A stretch of 6,175 nucleotides of DNA from BS150m-G50 sp964517435 (lineage in GTDB: Bacteria > CAIWAD01 > BS150m-G50), in assembly GCA_964517435.1 (NCBI GenBank), contig CAZFEC010000077.1, forward strand, positions 1 to 6,175. The letters run 5' to 3'. The notes beneath the pieces were generated by a model, which saw only the letters and a list, made by a program, of their open reading frames with translations, ran no database searches and had not been told where the DNA came from. Below are positions 5,800 through 6,175 of the stretch, one piece after another (the stretch's first letter is position 1; each line of letters begins with the position of its first letter). The translations under genes were made by a program, and so were the position numbers.

Positions 5800-5904
5800 G
5801 CGATGCGCAATCCCTGCTCTTTTGACAATACGCTGTACCGTGCATCGCTTGTAGTATTTCCGATGGAAGGCGGACCAAGCAATTGCGTTTCCAGGAAATA
5901 CTAC
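5800..5904 (+). other. Two consecutive long hairpins in the tRNA-Tyr/tRNA-Gly spacer
   Basis: Hairpin A pairs GCGATGCGC (5800-5808) with GTGCATCGC (5840-5848): 9 bp including one G-T pair, with a 31-nt loop. Hairpin B pairs GTAGTATTTCC (5851-5861) with GGAAATACTAC (5894-5904): 11 perfect bp. It continues past a GA bulge with TGGAAG/TTTCCA (5864-5869 with 5888-5893, the last pair G-T) and ends in an 18-nt loop containing the palindrome GCAATTGC. Hairpin B closes 6 nt before tRNA-Gly. There is no T-tract, so neither is a terminator. It may be a processing site for a double-strand RNase, or a stable excised spacer RNA. Confidence 0.6.
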
Positions 5905-5910
5905 CGACAC

Positions 5911-5983
5911 GCGGGAATAGCTCAATTGGTAGAGCATCAGCCTTCCAAGCTGAGGGTTGCGGGTTCGAGACCCGTTTCCCGCT
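5911..5983 (+). tRNA. tRNA-Gly (anticodon UCC)
   Basis: A complete 73-nt cloverleaf. The acceptor stem is GCGGGAA/TTCCCGC (5911-5917 with 5976-5982), with D stem GCTC/GAGC. The anticodon stem TCAGC/GCTGA encloses loop CTTCCAA with anticodon TCC at 5944-5946. The T arm is GCGGG-TTCGAGA-CCCGT and the discriminator is T5983. CCA is not encoded. It reads GGA and GGG. Only 7 nt separate it from the next tRNA. It corresponds to E. coli glyT by anticodon and operon position. Confidence 0.97.
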
Positions 5984-5990
5984 TCAGCAG

Positions 5991-6063
<73 letters not shown>

Positions 6064-6121
6064 CTTTCTTTTAAGAACAAGAGGCATTATTAGTGAGCAT
6101 CGGTATAACTGGAGGTGCCTA

Positions 6122-6175
6122 ATGGCCAAAGAGAAATTCGAACGCACGAAGCCGCATGTCAATGTAGGTACGATC
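6122..6175 (+). CDS. tuf: Elongation factor Tu, N-terminal fragment (cut by window end)
   Basis: EF-Tu is the GTPase that delivers aminoacyl-tRNA to the ribosome. Only the first 18 codons are in the window, reading MAKEKFERTKPHVNVGTI, the diagnostic EF-Tu N-terminus just before the G1 loop (GHVDHGKT in the family), which would lie immediately past the edge. GGAGG at 6111-6115 sits 6 nt before the ATG and confirms the start. The gene follows tRNA-Thr(GGU) by 58 nt with no terminator or convincing separate promoter between them, so tRNAs and tuf are likely cotranscribed and separated by processing. The position matches tufB in E. coli; whether this genome has a second tuf gene cannot be told from here. 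Confidence 0.96.
   Translation, partial: MAKEKFERTKPHVNVGTI

Noticed and set aside
5822..5827. TTGACA in the tRNA-Tyr/tRNA-Gly spacer as an internal promoter
   Set aside because: No -10 box occurs at 16-18 bp; the nearest TAGTAT is 24 bp away. The site lies in the loop of a predicted hairpin.
5851..5904. Strong hairpin before tRNA-Gly as an intrinsic terminator
   Set aside because: No T-tract follows on either strand, and termination here would cut off two tRNAs and tuf.

Overview
The window looks like a bacterial chromosome segment of moderate GC from the Fibrobacteres-Chlorobi-Bacteroidetes (FCB) superphylum or one of its candidate phyla. The best clue is the secreted protein at 396-1346. 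It ends in a type A sorting domain of the type IX secretion system (T9SS), with the motif NYPNPFNP, and that sorting signal is essentially restricted to this group. I cannot name the phylum or genus.

Layout. Positions 1-395 hold no convincing gene. A + strand T9SS cargo gene follows (396-1346), then a gene-free gap containing short inverted repeats. From about 1573 to 5047 everything is on the minus strand. Read in transcription order, this block is an acyl-CoA dehydrogenase (5047-3896), a ribonuclease of the RNase E/G family (3777-2254), ribosomal protein L21 (2202-1891) and ribosomal protein L27 (1881-1627). A clear intrinsic terminator (1599-1573) closes it. A near-consensus sigma-70 promoter (TTGACA, 17 bp, TAAAAT) overlaps the RNase stop codon, so rplU-rpmA can be transcribed on its own.

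From about 5317 to the end, the + strand carries a tRNA-elongation factor operon: tRNA-Thr(UGU), tRNA-Tyr(GUA), tRNA-Gly(UCC), tRNA-Thr(GGU), then the first 18 codons of tuf (EF-Tu). Order and anticodons match the thrU-tyrU-glyT-thrT-tufB operon of Escherichia coli. None of the four tRNA genes encodes its CCA end.

Functionally the window is mostly translation and RNA metabolism: tRNAs, EF-Tu, two large-subunit proteins and an RNase of the family that processes rRNA and tRNA precursors. A fatty or branched-chain acyl-CoA catabolic gene and a secreted or surface protein sit beside them. I found no defence system, mobile gene or CRISPR array. The least explained parts are non-coding: a tRNA-Tyr/tRNA-Gly spacer that folds into two long hairpins, a compact palindromic element of about 57 bp upstream of the dehydrogenase gene, and a palindrome inside the tRNA-tuf promoter.
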